Below the pieces are notes generated by a model. The model was not told the origin of the DNA, searched no databases, and saw only the letters and a list, made by a program, of their open reading frames with translations. From Streptomyces maremycinicus (GTDB lineage: Bacteria > Actinomycetota > Actinomycetes > Streptomycetales > Streptomycetaceae), in contig NZ_BBYG01000022.1 of the NCBI RefSeq assembly GCF_001184025.1, positions 124,001 through 188,000 on the forward strand: a DNA stretch of 64,000 nucleotides. The letters are read 5' to 3'. Below, in pieces: positions 33,214 to 40,611 of the stretch. Every line of letters starts with the position of its first letter. Positions within the stretch are counted from its first letter, which is position 1. A program made the translations under genes and the position numbers.

Positions 33214-33974
33214 CTCGGCGTGTCCCGGTGTGCCGCGCCCTGCACGCTGTCCAGCAGGCTCCACAGGACGTCGCACTTGAAGGACAGGGCGGCGAGCGCC
33301 CGGTCCTGCTGTTCACGGGTGACCGCCCACTCCCGCACCCAGGCCAGTGCCTCGCTGCCGTCGCGGCGTCCTTGGGGGACGCGGTCGCGGAAGTAGGACA
33401 GGCCGTCGGCGTCGATCCAGGGGTAGTGGACGGGGAACGTCTCCAGACGGGTAAGCATGATCGACGGTGCGCACAGTTCGGTGAGCGAGGAGGCCACGGC
33501 TTCCAGTGCGGTGTGGTCGCGGCAGAAGGTCACGTAACCGTCGACGGCCAGCCGGACTCCGGGGAGCAAGTGACGGTGTGTCAGGAGTTCGCGCCGGTCG
33601 AGGCCCACCGCCTCGCCGAGGCGGAGCCACCTCTCGAGTCCGCCGTCCCGGTCGGAGCGGCCGTCGTGGTCCTGGATCCGCCGGAGCCAGGAGCGGCGCT
33701 GCGCGGGCAGCCGGAGCTTGGCCAGGATGTGGGCGTCCTTGACGGGGATGCCGCACTGGTAGTAGAAGCGGTTCGCCACCCAGGTCCGCAGTTCGCCGGG
33801 TGTCAGCTCACCGCGGTGCATGCGCTGGTTGAAGGGGTGCCGGTCGTGATAGCGGGCCGTGGCCAGCTCGCGCAGCCGCGTCTCCAGCTGCTCCGCGGTC
33901 CACGCGCCGGAGTCCGCTCGCCCGTCGTGGTGTGCCGGGGGCGGGTTCGTGATCTCGAAGGCGGTCGTGGTCAC
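33210..33974 (-). CDS. pqqC: PqqC, final oxidase of PQQ biosynthesis
   Basis: The protein has 254 residues. It contains YHDRHPFNQRMHRGELTPGE, WVANRFYYQCGIPVKDAHIL, GLERWLRLGEAVGL, FCRDHTALEAVASSLTELCA and VHYPWIDADGLSYFRDRVPQ, all close to PqqC. The cofactorless oxidase closes the ring and removes eight electrons from the last intermediate using oxygen. The GTG start (33972-33974) shares GTGA with the pqqB stop, and the C-terminus overlaps pqqD the same way. Confidence 0.96.
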   Translation of the reverse strand: MTTTAFEITNPPPAHHDGRADSGAWTAEQLETRLRELATARYHDRHPFNQRMHRGELTPGELRTWVANRFYYQCGIPVKDAHILAKLRLPAQRRSWLRRIQDHDGRSDRDGGLERWLRLGEAVGLDRRELLTHRHLLPGVRLAVDGYVTFCRDHTALEAVASSLTELCAPSIMLTRLETFPVHYPWIDADGLSYFRDRVPQGRRDGSEALAWVREWAVTREQQDRALAALSFKCDVLWSLLDSVQGAAHRDTPR

Positions 33975-34870
33975 AGGGACACCACCATCCTGTCCTCGGC
34001 CACGCGCAGGCCGAGGCCGGCGAGCCGTTCGTGTGCGGGGTCGCAGGGGTCGACCAGCGGGTTGGTGTTGTTGAGGTGGGTGTAGTGGATCCGCGCGCCG
34101 TCCGGCTGGAGGCGCGCGGCGGTGCCTTCGGGTCCCTGGATGGGCAGGTGTCCCATCTCCGTGGCCGTCCGTCGTGACATGCCGGTGCGGTGGGGCTCGT
34201 CCTCGTCGAGGAAGGTGCCGTCGAGGAGGACGCAGTCGGCGCCGGAGATCGCGTCGCCGAGCGGGTCGCTCCAGCTGGCGAGTGCCGGTGCGTACAGCGC
34301 GCGCGTGCCGGTGGCGGGGTCGCGCACCTTGAGGGCCGTGCTCCAGGCGGGGTGGGCCGGTTCGTCCGCCGCATAGCGCGGGCGCTTGTCCGACAGGGGC
34401 AGGGCGCTCACCTCCAGCCCGGCGATCTCGGCCGGCGGCCCGGAACCGTCGAGCGGGAGGTCGTGCCAGGTCAGCGTGGTGTAGGGGGAGAGGATGTCGG
34501 TGAGGGGCAGCCGGGCGGTCAGGGCCTTGTGCACGGGTTCCGTGCACCACACGTCGATCCGGGCGGCCTCGCGCAGGCGCGGCAGACCGAGGGTGTGGTC
34601 CAGTTCCGCGTCGGTGAGGACGACCCGCACCACGGGGGTGCGTTCCTGTGCGTTCCCCGGCCGCAGACCGGGGTGGCTCTCGAGCTGTTCGGCGACGTCC
34701 GGTGTGGCGTTGGCGAGGAACCAGGCGCCCGGGTCGGCGCCGTGGAAGGCGAGACCGTCGTGGAGGCGGCGGCGGGACGGGTGCCGGCGTGCCCCGGCGC
34801 AGCCGGGGCACGCACAGTTCCACTGGGGAAGCCCGCCACCGGCTGCTGTCCCGAGGATGCGCAGCAGCAC
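33971..34870 (-). CDS. pqqB: PqqB, metallo-beta-lactamase-fold hydroxylase of PQQ biosynthesis
   Basis: The protein has 299 residues. The N-terminal LRILGTAAGGGLPQWNCACP carries the PqqB-specific Cys motif (CxCxxC). Then come WFLANATPDVAEQLESHP, VLTDAELDHTLGL, LSDKRPRYA and IHYTHLNNTNPLVDP. It acts on the crosslinked Tyr, as shown for other PqqB enzymes. The start is a GTG nine bases after the pqqA stop. Confidence 0.95.
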   Translation of the reverse strand: MLLRILGTAAGGGLPQWNCACPGCAGARRHPSRRRLHDGLAFHGADPGAWFLANATPDVAEQLESHPGLRPGNAQERTPVVRVVLTDAELDHTLGLPRLREAARIDVWCTEPVHKALTARLPLTDILSPYTTLTWHDLPLDGSGPPAEIAGLEVSALPLSDKRPRYAADEPAHPAWSTALKVRDPATGTRALYAPALASWSDPLGDAISGADCVLLDGTFLDEDEPHRTGMSRRTATEMGHLPIQGPEGTAARLQPDGARIHYTHLNNTNPLVDPCDPAHERLAGLGLRVAEDRMVVSL

Positions 34871-34879
34871 GGCGGACGC

Positions 34880-35002
34880 CTACTTCTCGCGCAGCGAGTA
34901 GGCGGTGACCTCCAGCGCGGTGTCGACCACCGTGAAGTCGGGGGTCTGCCAACTGCCCTGGGGCTGCTCGGTCTGTTCCTGGCGCCGCGGTTCGTTGTGC
35001 AT
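34880..35002 (-). CDS. pqqA: PqqA, PQQ precursor peptide
   Basis: The peptide has 40 residues. The conserved Glu31 and Tyr35 are in the ExxxY arrangement of DTALEVTAYSLREK and become the PQQ skeleton. The preceding SWQTPDFTVVDTALEVTAYS is close to streptomycete and methylotroph PqqA. Its leader is Gln/Glu-rich and longer than in many PqqA peptides (20-30 residues). AAGG lies six bases before the ATG. It is first in the pqqABCDE order and lies 64 bases beyond a strong hairpin. Confidence 0.93.
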   Translation of the reverse strand: MHNEPRRQEQTEQPQGSWQTPDFTVVDTALEVTAYSLREK

Positions 35003-35065
35003 GGTGACCTTGCCTTTCGTGGTGGATGAGGCGTTGTGCGCGGGAGTCGGGCCCCGCGCGGCCCG

Positions 35066-35094
35066 GTGGCCGCCGCCCGGTCGGCGGCGGCCAC
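35066..35094 (-). terminator. Hairpin between the ThuA-domain gene and pqqA
   Basis: A perfect 12-bp stem GTGGCCGCCGCC/GGCGGCGGCCAC has a 5-base loop and lies directly after the ThuA-domain stop codon. It may end that transcript or reduce read-through into pqqA. Confidence 0.7.
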
Positions 35095-35097
35095 ACG

Positions 35098-36090
35098 TCA
35101 CTTGCAGAACGGCTCCTTGCCCATGGCCGACTCGATACCGCCGAGGATCAGCCGCTGGAACTCGGCGGCTCCCGGGAAGGAACCGTCGGTGCTGAAGTCC
35201 TTGGCGTCGTGGCCCAGGGTGGTGAGCCAGGCGCGGCCGCCGTCGTAGTACTGGCACCAGGCGACCGGGTGGTCCTCTCCGTGGCCGGGGTGGTGGTAGT
35301 TGCCCGTGACACCCTTGGCGAGGGTGCTCTCGTCGACCTCGGCGAGCACGCGGACCCGGGTCGGCGCGGGGACGAGGTTGTACCACTCGTCGGAGAAGTT
35401 CCACCGGGACGGCAGGGACTTGGTGGAGACGTCCTTGCGGTTCACGGTCCGGACCGTGCCGGGCTGGGCGGCCCCGTGGTCGTAGAAGTTGGCGTTGCCC
35501 AACAGCCCTTCGTACCAGGGCCAGTTGTACTCGGTGCCGAAGGCGTTGTGGATGCCGACGAAGCCGCCGCCGCCGCGGACGTACTGGCGCAGCGAGGTCT
35601 GTGCCGCGTCGTCGAGGGCGTCCCGGCTGGTGGAGTAGAAGATCACGGCGTTGTACTTGAACAGGTTGGCGGGCGAGGCCAGTTGACCGACGTCCTCGGT
35701 GTAGTCGACCTGGAAGCCGTTGGCGGCGCCCATCGCGACGACGGCCTTCTGGACGGTGTTGGCGTCGCTGAGCGGGGGGTTCGTCCCCGCGCCGAGGGCG
35801 GGGCCGAGGTTGGCGTGCCGGGGCCCGGCGGTCCGGGTGTACAGCAGGACCTTGTAGCCCTTGGCGGTGTCGAAGTTGCCCCAGTCGTGGTAGCAGCGGG
35901 CGTCGACGCCGCGGCATACCCCGTAGTCGGGGTCACCGAGCTGCTGGGCTCCCTGGCCGACGCGTCCCTGGGCCACGCTGAGCGTGCCGGTGGCTATCAG
36001 CGCGACCGTGATGCCGAAGGTACCGGCGACGCTGGTGAGGGCGGCGGTGAGAGGTCGGATGCGGCGTCGTGCGGTGGTCGAGGTCGTCAT
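35098..36090 (-). CDS. Secreted ThuA-domain protein
   Basis: The protein has 330 residues. The N-terminus (TTARRRIRPLTAALTSVAGT, then VALIATGTLS) is a signal or membrane anchor. The ThuA (glutamine-amidotransferase-like) domain includes YKVLLYTRTAGPRHANLGPA, LFKYNAVIFYSTSRDALDDA, YVRGGGGFVGIHNAFGTEYN and WPWYEGLLG. Late motifs ITGNYHHPGHGEDHPVAW-like and GRAWLTTLGHDAKDFSTDG are typical of secreted ThuA proteins near PQQ sugar dehydrogenases. Its enzymatic activity is unknown. The ATG (36088-36090) has GAGGAC eight bases upstream. It lies 100 bases downstream of the interrupted PQQ dehydrogenase, probably in its transcript. Confidence 0.87.
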   Translation of the reverse strand: MTTSTTARRRIRPLTAALTSVAGTFGITVALIATGTLSVAQGRVGQGAQQLGDPDYGVCRGVDARCYHDWGNFDTAKGYKVLLYTRTAGPRHANLGPALGAGTNPPLSDANTVQKAVVAMGAANGFQVDYTEDVGQLASPANLFKYNAVIFYSTSRDALDDAAQTSLRQYVRGGGGFVGIHNAFGTEYNWPWYEGLLGNANFYDHGAAQPGTVRTVNRKDVSTKSLPSRWNFSDEWYNLVPAPTRVRVLAEVDESTLAKGVTGNYHHPGHGEDHPVAWCQYYDGGRAWLTTLGHDAKDFSTDGSFPGAAEFQRLILGGIESAMGKEPFCK

Positions 36091-37078
36091 ACGGCAGTCC
36101 TCGCGGTGTCTGGTGCGGCGGGGTGGGTGGAGAGGAGCCGGCGGCGGACAGGTCACGCCGGGGCCGGGAGCGCGCGGGGGTGCCGGCCCGCTACTTCACG
36201 ACGACCTTGCCGGTGTTCTGCGGGGCGACCGGGTCGTTGTAGAAGTACTCGCCGGGGGTGTCGAAGGTGTAGGTGAAGGACTGACCCGGCATCAGCAGTC
36301 CGGTGTCGAACTCGGCCTCGAAGAAGGAGACCGCGCCGTGCGCGGACCTGTTGTCGGCCGGGTTGACGAAGGTGACGGTGGTGCCCTTGGCGATGCTCAG
36401 GTGCTGCGGGGACATGGCGTTCTGGGCCACGAGGTTCTCGGTGGTGCCGGGGGCGTTCCTGGCGCCGTCCCAGATCCGGCCCAGGGTGATCGTGTTCCTC
36501 GCGGTGTCGCCGGTGACGGCGGCGGCCCGGATCTGGTTGCGCCGGGACGGCGGCACCGGGGCCACCGCCTCGCCGACCCGGCCGCCGAGCTTGAAGGCCC
36601 ACAGGTGGTCGCCCTTGGGGATGTCGGGGTAGGGCAGCCCGTTCCCGCCGGCGAGGACGGCGACGTACTGCTCGCCGTCGATCTCGTACGTCAGGGGGCT
36701 GGTGTTGACGCCCGCCCCGCACTGCCAGGTCCACAGCTCGGTGCCGTCGCGGTCGTCCAGGGCGGTGAGCACGCCGTCGGGGCGGCCCTGGAAGAGCAGC
36801 CCGCCGGCGGTGCTGAGGATGCCGTTGCCGTGGGCGAGGGACCAGTCGCCCTCCTGCCGCCAGGCGACGGTGTTGGTGCGCGGGTCGACGGCGGCGAGTC
36901 CGCCGGCGAAGTACTCGCCCAGCGGTCGTGCGGTGTTGACCCGGCCGCCGTGGGTGTTGGAGTAGGCGGAGTTGATCAGCCCGTAGCCGACGTAGACCAG
37001 GCCGGTGCGGTGGCTGAAGGAGGGAAAGGACCAGTCGGCTCCGCCGCCCGCGCCGGGGAAGATGATGGTGGCGCGGTC

Positions 37079-37081
37079 CTA
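37079..37081 (-). other. In-frame amber codon (TAG) inside the quinoprotein gene
   Basis: The codons before it read Glu-Ala-His and those after it Asp-Arg-Ala-Thr-Ile-Ile. Homology and third-position GC continue without a frame change. One base change from TGG (Trp), CAG (Gln), GAG (Glu) or TAC (Tyr) would create it. Confidence 0.9.
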
Positions 37082-38338
37082 GTGGGCCTCGAAGAGGCCG
37101 CCGGTGGGGTAGAAGGGCACCGGTCGGGTGGCCTTGTCGAGACGGGGTTCGGTCTCGACGAAGGGTTCGCCGCCGGGGAAGGGCTGGGTGGGTGAGGTCT
37201 TCTGCGCGGCGTGCTGCGGTACGGGCCGTTCCTCCATGCCGTGGACGGGCTTGCCGTTCGCGCGGTCGAGGATGTAGTACATGCCGGTCTTGCTGCCGTA
37301 GACGACGACCCGCCGCTTCTTGCCCTCGATCAGGAGGTCGGCGAGGACCGGGGACATGACACCGTCGTAGTCCCAGATGTCGTGGTGGACGGACTGGAAG
37401 TGCCAGCGCCGCTCGCCGGTCTTGGCGTCGATGGCGACCAGGCAGTTGGCGAAGAGGTTGTCGCCGCCCCGGGTCGATCCGTCCGTGCGGGGATACGGGT
37501 TGCCGAACGTCCAGTAGACGATGCCGAGTTCGGGGTCGACGGCGGGGTGGATCCAGCACACGGCGCCGCCTGTCTTCCAGGAGTCGCCCTCCCAGGTGTC
37601 GTGCCCGTACTGACCCGGTCCGGGTGTTCCCCAGAAGGTCCAGGCGACCTCGCCGGTGGAGGCGTTCAGCGCGTAGGCGCGTCCGCGGGCGCCGGCGGTG
37701 CTGCCCTGGGTGCCGATGTAGACCAGTCCGTCCCAGTAGACGGCGGCCCCGGCCAGGCCGCCCTTGCTGCCGCCGCACTGGCCCGAGGCGGGATCGCAGT
37801 CGGGGTTTCCCTGATCCTCGACGAGGAGTTCACGACTCCAGACGACGGCGCCGGTCCGCCGGTCCAGGGCGTGGACCTTGTTGTCACCGGAGATGGTGAA
37901 GGCCATGCCCTGGCCGAGGGCGAGACCGCGCATGTTCGTGGTCTCGGTACCGATGTTCGTCTTCCACTTCACCGCGCCGGTGCGGCCGTCGACGGCGAAC
38001 ACGTTCTGCTGCGTGGTGGCGAGGTAGAGGATGCCGTCCTGGGCGATGACCGCGCACTGCTGGTGGGTGGAGGTGGAACCGTTCTCCAGGTTGATGTGCC
38101 AGGCGCCGCCGAGCTTGCGGACGTTGGCGGTGTCGATTCTCTTGAGCGAGGAGTGGTTCTGGTTGCCGAGGTTGCCGCCGGCCTTGGGGAAGTCCTTGCC
38201 GGTGGCGGCGTGGGCCTGCGCGGGGACCGGCCGCGCCAGGGAGTCCGACGGAGCCGCTTCGGCGGCGGTGCCGTTGAGGAACGCGACCGTGGTCGCTGTT
38301 CCGGCGGCGGTCGAGGTGAGGAAGCTGCGTCTGTCCAT
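37079..38338 (-). CDS. N-terminal segment of the interrupted PQQ dehydrogenase (419 residues)
   Basis: This is the part translated if the amber codon terminates. It covers the Tat signal and roughly the first five or six propeller blades, including the PQQ/Ca-site region GNPYPRTDGSTRGGDN. It ends abruptly at FYPTGGLFEAH, in the middle of a blade, so a stable enzyme is unlikely. The remaining blades and the cupredoxin-like domain are encoded in the same frame from 37078 down to 36191. Confidence 0.6.
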   Translation of the reverse strand: MDRRSFLTSTAAGTATTVAFLNGTAAEAAPSDSLARPVPAQAHAATGKDFPKAGGNLGNQNHSSLKRIDTANVRKLGGAWHINLENGSTSTHQQCAVIAQDGILYLATTQQNVFAVDGRTGAVKWKTNIGTETTNMRGLALGQGMAFTISGDNKVHALDRRTGAVVWSRELLVEDQGNPDCDPASGQCGGSKGGLAGAAVYWDGLVYIGTQGSTAGARGRAYALNASTGEVAWTFWGTPGPGQYGHDTWEGDSWKTGGAVCWIHPAVDPELGIVYWTFGNPYPRTDGSTRGGDNLFANCLVAIDAKTGERRWHFQSVHHDIWDYDGVMSPVLADLLIEGKKRRVVVYGSKTGMYYILDRANGKPVHGMEERPVPQHAAQKTSPTQPFPGGEPFVETEPRLDKATRPVPFYPTGGLFEAH

Positions 38339-38361
38339 GGTCCCTCTTTCGTGACAGGTGC

Positions 38362-38377
38362 CTGACGCACTCGTCAG
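38362..38377 (-). promoter_or_regulatory. 6+4+6 inverted repeat in the quinoprotein leader
   Basis: CTGACG (38362-38367) and CGTCAG (38372-38377) flank CACT, 23 bases before the start codon. It could fold in the leader RNA near the ribosome binding site or bind a protein. Confidence 0.4.
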
Positions 38378-38437
38378 TGACGGGGCTGAGGAGTCTCAGG
38401 TGGGGGGAGGGAGAGGCGAGGCGGATCGTGGTCCGCT

Positions 38438-38459
38438 GTACGGTTCGTATGGTCCGTAC
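38438..38459. promoter_or_regulatory. Operator-like inverted repeat downstream of the quinoprotein promoter
   Basis: Arms GTACGG (38438-38443) and CCGTAC (38454-38459) are separated by 10 bases. This is about one helical turn, a spacing common for dimeric regulators. It lies about 20 bases downstream of the predicted transcription start. Confidence 0.5.
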
Positions 38460-38484
38460 CGTGGTTGCCGTTGGGCGGAAAGCT

Positions 38485-38513
38485 ACGTTAGGGATGCGGT
38501 CGGGGTGTGACAA
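38485..38513 (-). promoter_or_regulatory. Promoter of the PQQ dehydrogenase gene
   Basis: On the minus strand TTGTCA (38513-38508) and TAACGT (38490-38485) are 17 bases apart. The leader to the ATG at 38338 would be about 140 bases and contains two inverted repeats. The gene at 38533 on the same strand ends only 20 bases upstream of the -35 box. Confidence 0.6.
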
Positions 38514-38532
38514 GAGGGGTGACGCGGTTTGT

Positions 38533-39345
38533 TCACGCGTCTTCGGCCTGGGGCAGCCGGGCCGGCAGCACACTGCGGGGAACGGGGCCCTTGTTGCGCC
38601 GGCCCTGGCCGCTCTCCTCCCAGGCGTGGGCGAGGATGCCCACGGAGCGGCTGAGCACGAACAGGCCGCGTGCGAGCGGTGCGGCGAATCCCAGCTCGGC
38701 GTAGATGACGGCGGTCGCGCCGTCGATGTTCATCGGGACCGGCCGGGCACCGGCCCGGCGGCGCCGGAGAACCGCCTCGACGGCCAGGGCGGCGTGCAGG
38801 AAGTCGCCGCCGACGACACCGTCTGCCACCGCCTGGTGGACCAGGTCCAGCAAGGGGTCGCGCCGGGGGTCGACGGGGTGGAAGCGGTGCCCGAACCCGG
38901 GCAGGTAGCGGGAACGGCTCTGCCAGTCGGCCATGACCTCACGGGCCGCGTCGTCCCAGCCGAGGCCGGAGTCGCGGGCGGCACGGACGTCGGTGAGCAT
39001 CTCCACGCACTGCTGGCCCGCCCCGCCGTGGGCGTCGCCGAGCATGTTGACCCCGGTGGCGATCGCGTTGTTGAGGCCGACTCCGCAGGTGGCCGCCATG
39101 CGGGCGGCGGCGATGGACGGAGCCTGCGGGCCGTGGTCGACACCCGCGACCAACGCGGCTTCGAGCAGGGCCGTCTGGGGTGGCGAGGGCATGGTGCCGC
39201 GCAGCATCAGCCAGATGACGTCGACCAGGCCGGCCCGGCCGATGAGTTCCTGGACCGGACGGTCCCGCAGTTCGATGCTGCCGGGTTCGATATGACTGAC
39301 CGCCGTGGCCCACCACAGGGCGGCCTCGTCCGCGGAGCCGGTCAT
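38533..39345 (-). CDS. Citrate synthase-superfamily protein, citryl-CoA lyase type
   Basis: The protein has 270 residues, much shorter than citrate synthase (about 370-430) and in the size range of stand-alone citryl-CoA lyases. It keeps the fold signatures: MAATCGVGLNNAIATGVNML then GDAHGGAGQQCVEML (first His), RYLPGFGHRFHPVDPRRDPL (second His) and PMNIDGATAVIYAELGF (Asp). It should make or cleave a C-C bond in a citryl-CoA-like thioester. Its ATG overlaps the stop of the CoA-transferase gene (ATGA), suggesting that one enzyme makes the CoA ester which the other cleaves. The actual substrate (citramalate, malate or another hydroxy acid) cannot be read from the sequence. Confidence 0.82.
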   Translation of the reverse strand: MTGSADEAALWWATAVSHIEPGSIELRDRPVQELIGRAGLVDVIWLMLRGTMPSPPQTALLEAALVAGVDHGPQAPSIAAARMAATCGVGLNNAIATGVNMLGDAHGGAGQQCVEMLTDVRAARDSGLGWDDAAREVMADWQSRSRYLPGFGHRFHPVDPRRDPLLDLVHQAVADGVVGGDFLHAALAVEAVLRRRRAGARPVPMNIDGATAVIYAELGFAAPLARGLFVLSRSVGILAHAWEESGQGRRNKGPVPRSVLPARLPQAEDA

Positions 39346-40559
39346 GAGGCGGCGGCCTCCCCGGCGGCCGCGGTGGCCTCGGCGGCCGCGGCGGACCAGC
39401 GCCGTGCGAGCTCCCGGCGCTCGGCGTTGTGCTCGCCCAGCAGTGGTGGGGGAGCGGGGGGACCGAAGGCCTCTCCGTCGACCAGCACCCCACTGCCCAC
39501 CACGCGCAGCGGCTGCCCGGCACGCCCGGGGTGGCTCAGCTCGGTGACGAAACGCCGGTGGGCCAGTTGGGGCTGCTCCAGAGCCTGGGGCACGGTCAGG
39601 ACGCGGGCCGCGGGCACACCGGCCGCGTTCAGCTCACGTTCCCAGTCGGCGGCCGGGCGCGCGGCCAGGGCCCGGTTCAGCTCGGTGCCGAGCTCGGCCC
39701 GGTGGAGTCTGCGCTGCTCGCGCTCACCGAAGCGCGGGTCCTGGATCAGTTCGGGGACGCCGGCCAGCCGGCACAGGGTCTCGAACTGGCGTTGCTGGTT
39801 GGCGGCGATGTTCAGCGGGCCGTCCAGGGCATGGAAGGTGCCGGAGGGGGCGGCGGTCGGGTTCTGGTCACCGAGCGGCTGCGGCGGGATGCCGCTGACC
39901 AGGTAGTTCGAGACGGCCCAGCCCATGGTGGACAACGACGCCTCCAGCATCGAGACGTCGAGTCGGCTCCCGGCGCCGGTACGTTCCCGGCGCAGCAGCG
40001 CGGCGCTGATGGCGAACGCCGCCATCAGTCCTCCCGTGGTGTCGCAGACCGGGAAGCCGATGCGCTGCGGCGCGGTGTCCCGGGTGCCGGTGACGCTCAT
40101 CATCCCGGACAGACCCTGGACGATCTGGTCGTAGGCGGGGGCGTCACTCATCGGTCCGCTGTGCCCGAAGCCGGAGATGGAGCAGTAGACGAGGCGTTCG
40201 TTGAGCTGGGTGAGGCGTTCGTCCCCGTAGCCCATCCGTTCCAGGACACCCGCCCGGAAGTTCTCCAGCAGCACGTCGGCGCCGCTGAGGAGTTCTTCGA
40301 AGAGCGCCCGGTCCGCCGTGTCCTTCAGGTCGAGTTCCAGCGATTTCTTGCCGGCGTTCTGGGCGAGGAACGACGCCCCGACGCCCTCCCGGTTGAGCGC
40401 GGGATCGGGGCCGAGACTGCGGGCCAGATCTCCCTGCCCGGGGCGTTCGATCTTGACCACCTCTGCACCCATGAGCATCAGCTGATAGCTGCAATAGGGC
40501 CCGGCGAGCACGTTCGTGAGATCCAGAACGCGTATTCCGTCGAGTGGGCGAACGTGCAT
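39342..40559 (-). CDS. CaiB/BaiF-family CoA-transferase
   Basis: The protein has 405 residues. It contains LDGIRVLDLTNVLAGPYCSY, GAEVVKIERPGQGDLARSLG, FLAQNAGKKSLELDLKD and LLENFRAGVLERMGYG. The second domain has YDQIVQGLSGMMSVTGT and IGFPVCDTTGGLMAAFAISA. The frequent 'N.GK.S..ldlk' and 'NfraGv' motifs place it with class III CoA-transferases, not with the racemase at 18010. AGGAGA lies seven bases upstream of the ATG. It forms an operon with the citryl-CoA-lyase-type gene and is followed upstream by the IclR gene on the same strand (52-base gap). Confidence 0.88.
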   Translation of the reverse strand: MHVRPLDGIRVLDLTNVLAGPYCSYQLMLMGAEVVKIERPGQGDLARSLGPDPALNREGVGASFLAQNAGKKSLELDLKDTADRALFEELLSGADVLLENFRAGVLERMGYGDERLTQLNERLVYCSISGFGHSGPMSDAPAYDQIVQGLSGMMSVTGTRDTAPQRIGFPVCDTTGGLMAAFAISAALLRRERTGAGSRLDVSMLEASLSTMGWAVSNYLVSGIPPQPLGDQNPTAAPSGTFHALDGPLNIAANQQRQFETLCRLAGVPELIQDPRFGEREQRRLHRAELGTELNRALAARPAADWERELNAAGVPAARVLTVPQALEQPQLAHRRFVTELSHPGRAGQPLRVVGSGVLVDGEAFGPPAPPPLLGEHNAERRELARRWSAAAAEATAAAGEAAAS

Positions 40560-40611
40560 GCGGCGTCTCCTTCCAGCGGCGCCGCGCGCGGCGCCGCTGT
40601 CGGCGTACTGG

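Larger units (their letters stand above)
36191..38338 (-). pseudogene. PQQ-dependent alcohol dehydrogenase with C-terminal cupredoxin-like domain, interrupted by one in-frame amber codon
   Basis: One frame of 716 codons is open from the ATG at 38338 to the stop at 36191-36193, except for TAG at codon 420. A Tat signal (DRRSFLTSTAAGTATTVAFL) precedes an eight-bladed quinoprotein propeller. The propeller has ISGDNKVHALDRRTGAVVWS, RRWHFQSVHHDIWDYDGVMS and VVYGSKTGMYYILDRANGK before the stop codon. The same fold continues directly after it with RATIIFPGAGGGADWSFPSF, GLVYVGYGL, GRPDGVLTALDDRDGTELW and WTWQCGAGVNTSPLTYEIDG. Residues of about 620-715 form a cupredoxin-like domain (GTTVTFVNPADNRSAHGAVS, then TPGEYFYNDPVAPQNTGKVV) in which the expected Cys and C-terminal His ligands are missing. 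The first 419 residues alone would lack about two blades. It is either a recent nonsense mutation, a sequencing error or a read-through gene. The intact pqq genes alongside argue for recent loss or recoding. Confidence 0.85.

Noticed and set aside
31850..35002. New RiPP cluster (radical SAM plus small peptide plus RRE protein)
   Set aside because: The gene set, order and the ExxxY peptide are those of known PQQ biosynthesis.
37079..37081. TAG read as pyrrolysine
   Set aside because: No pyrrolysine genes are seen, and this system is not expected in Streptomyces. A mutated sense codon, error or simple read-through is more likely.
36153..37778. 541-codon frame on the minus strand over the quinoprotein region
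   Set aside because: It is Arg/Pro-rich and out of frame with the clear quinoprotein homology. The real frame continues through the amber codon.
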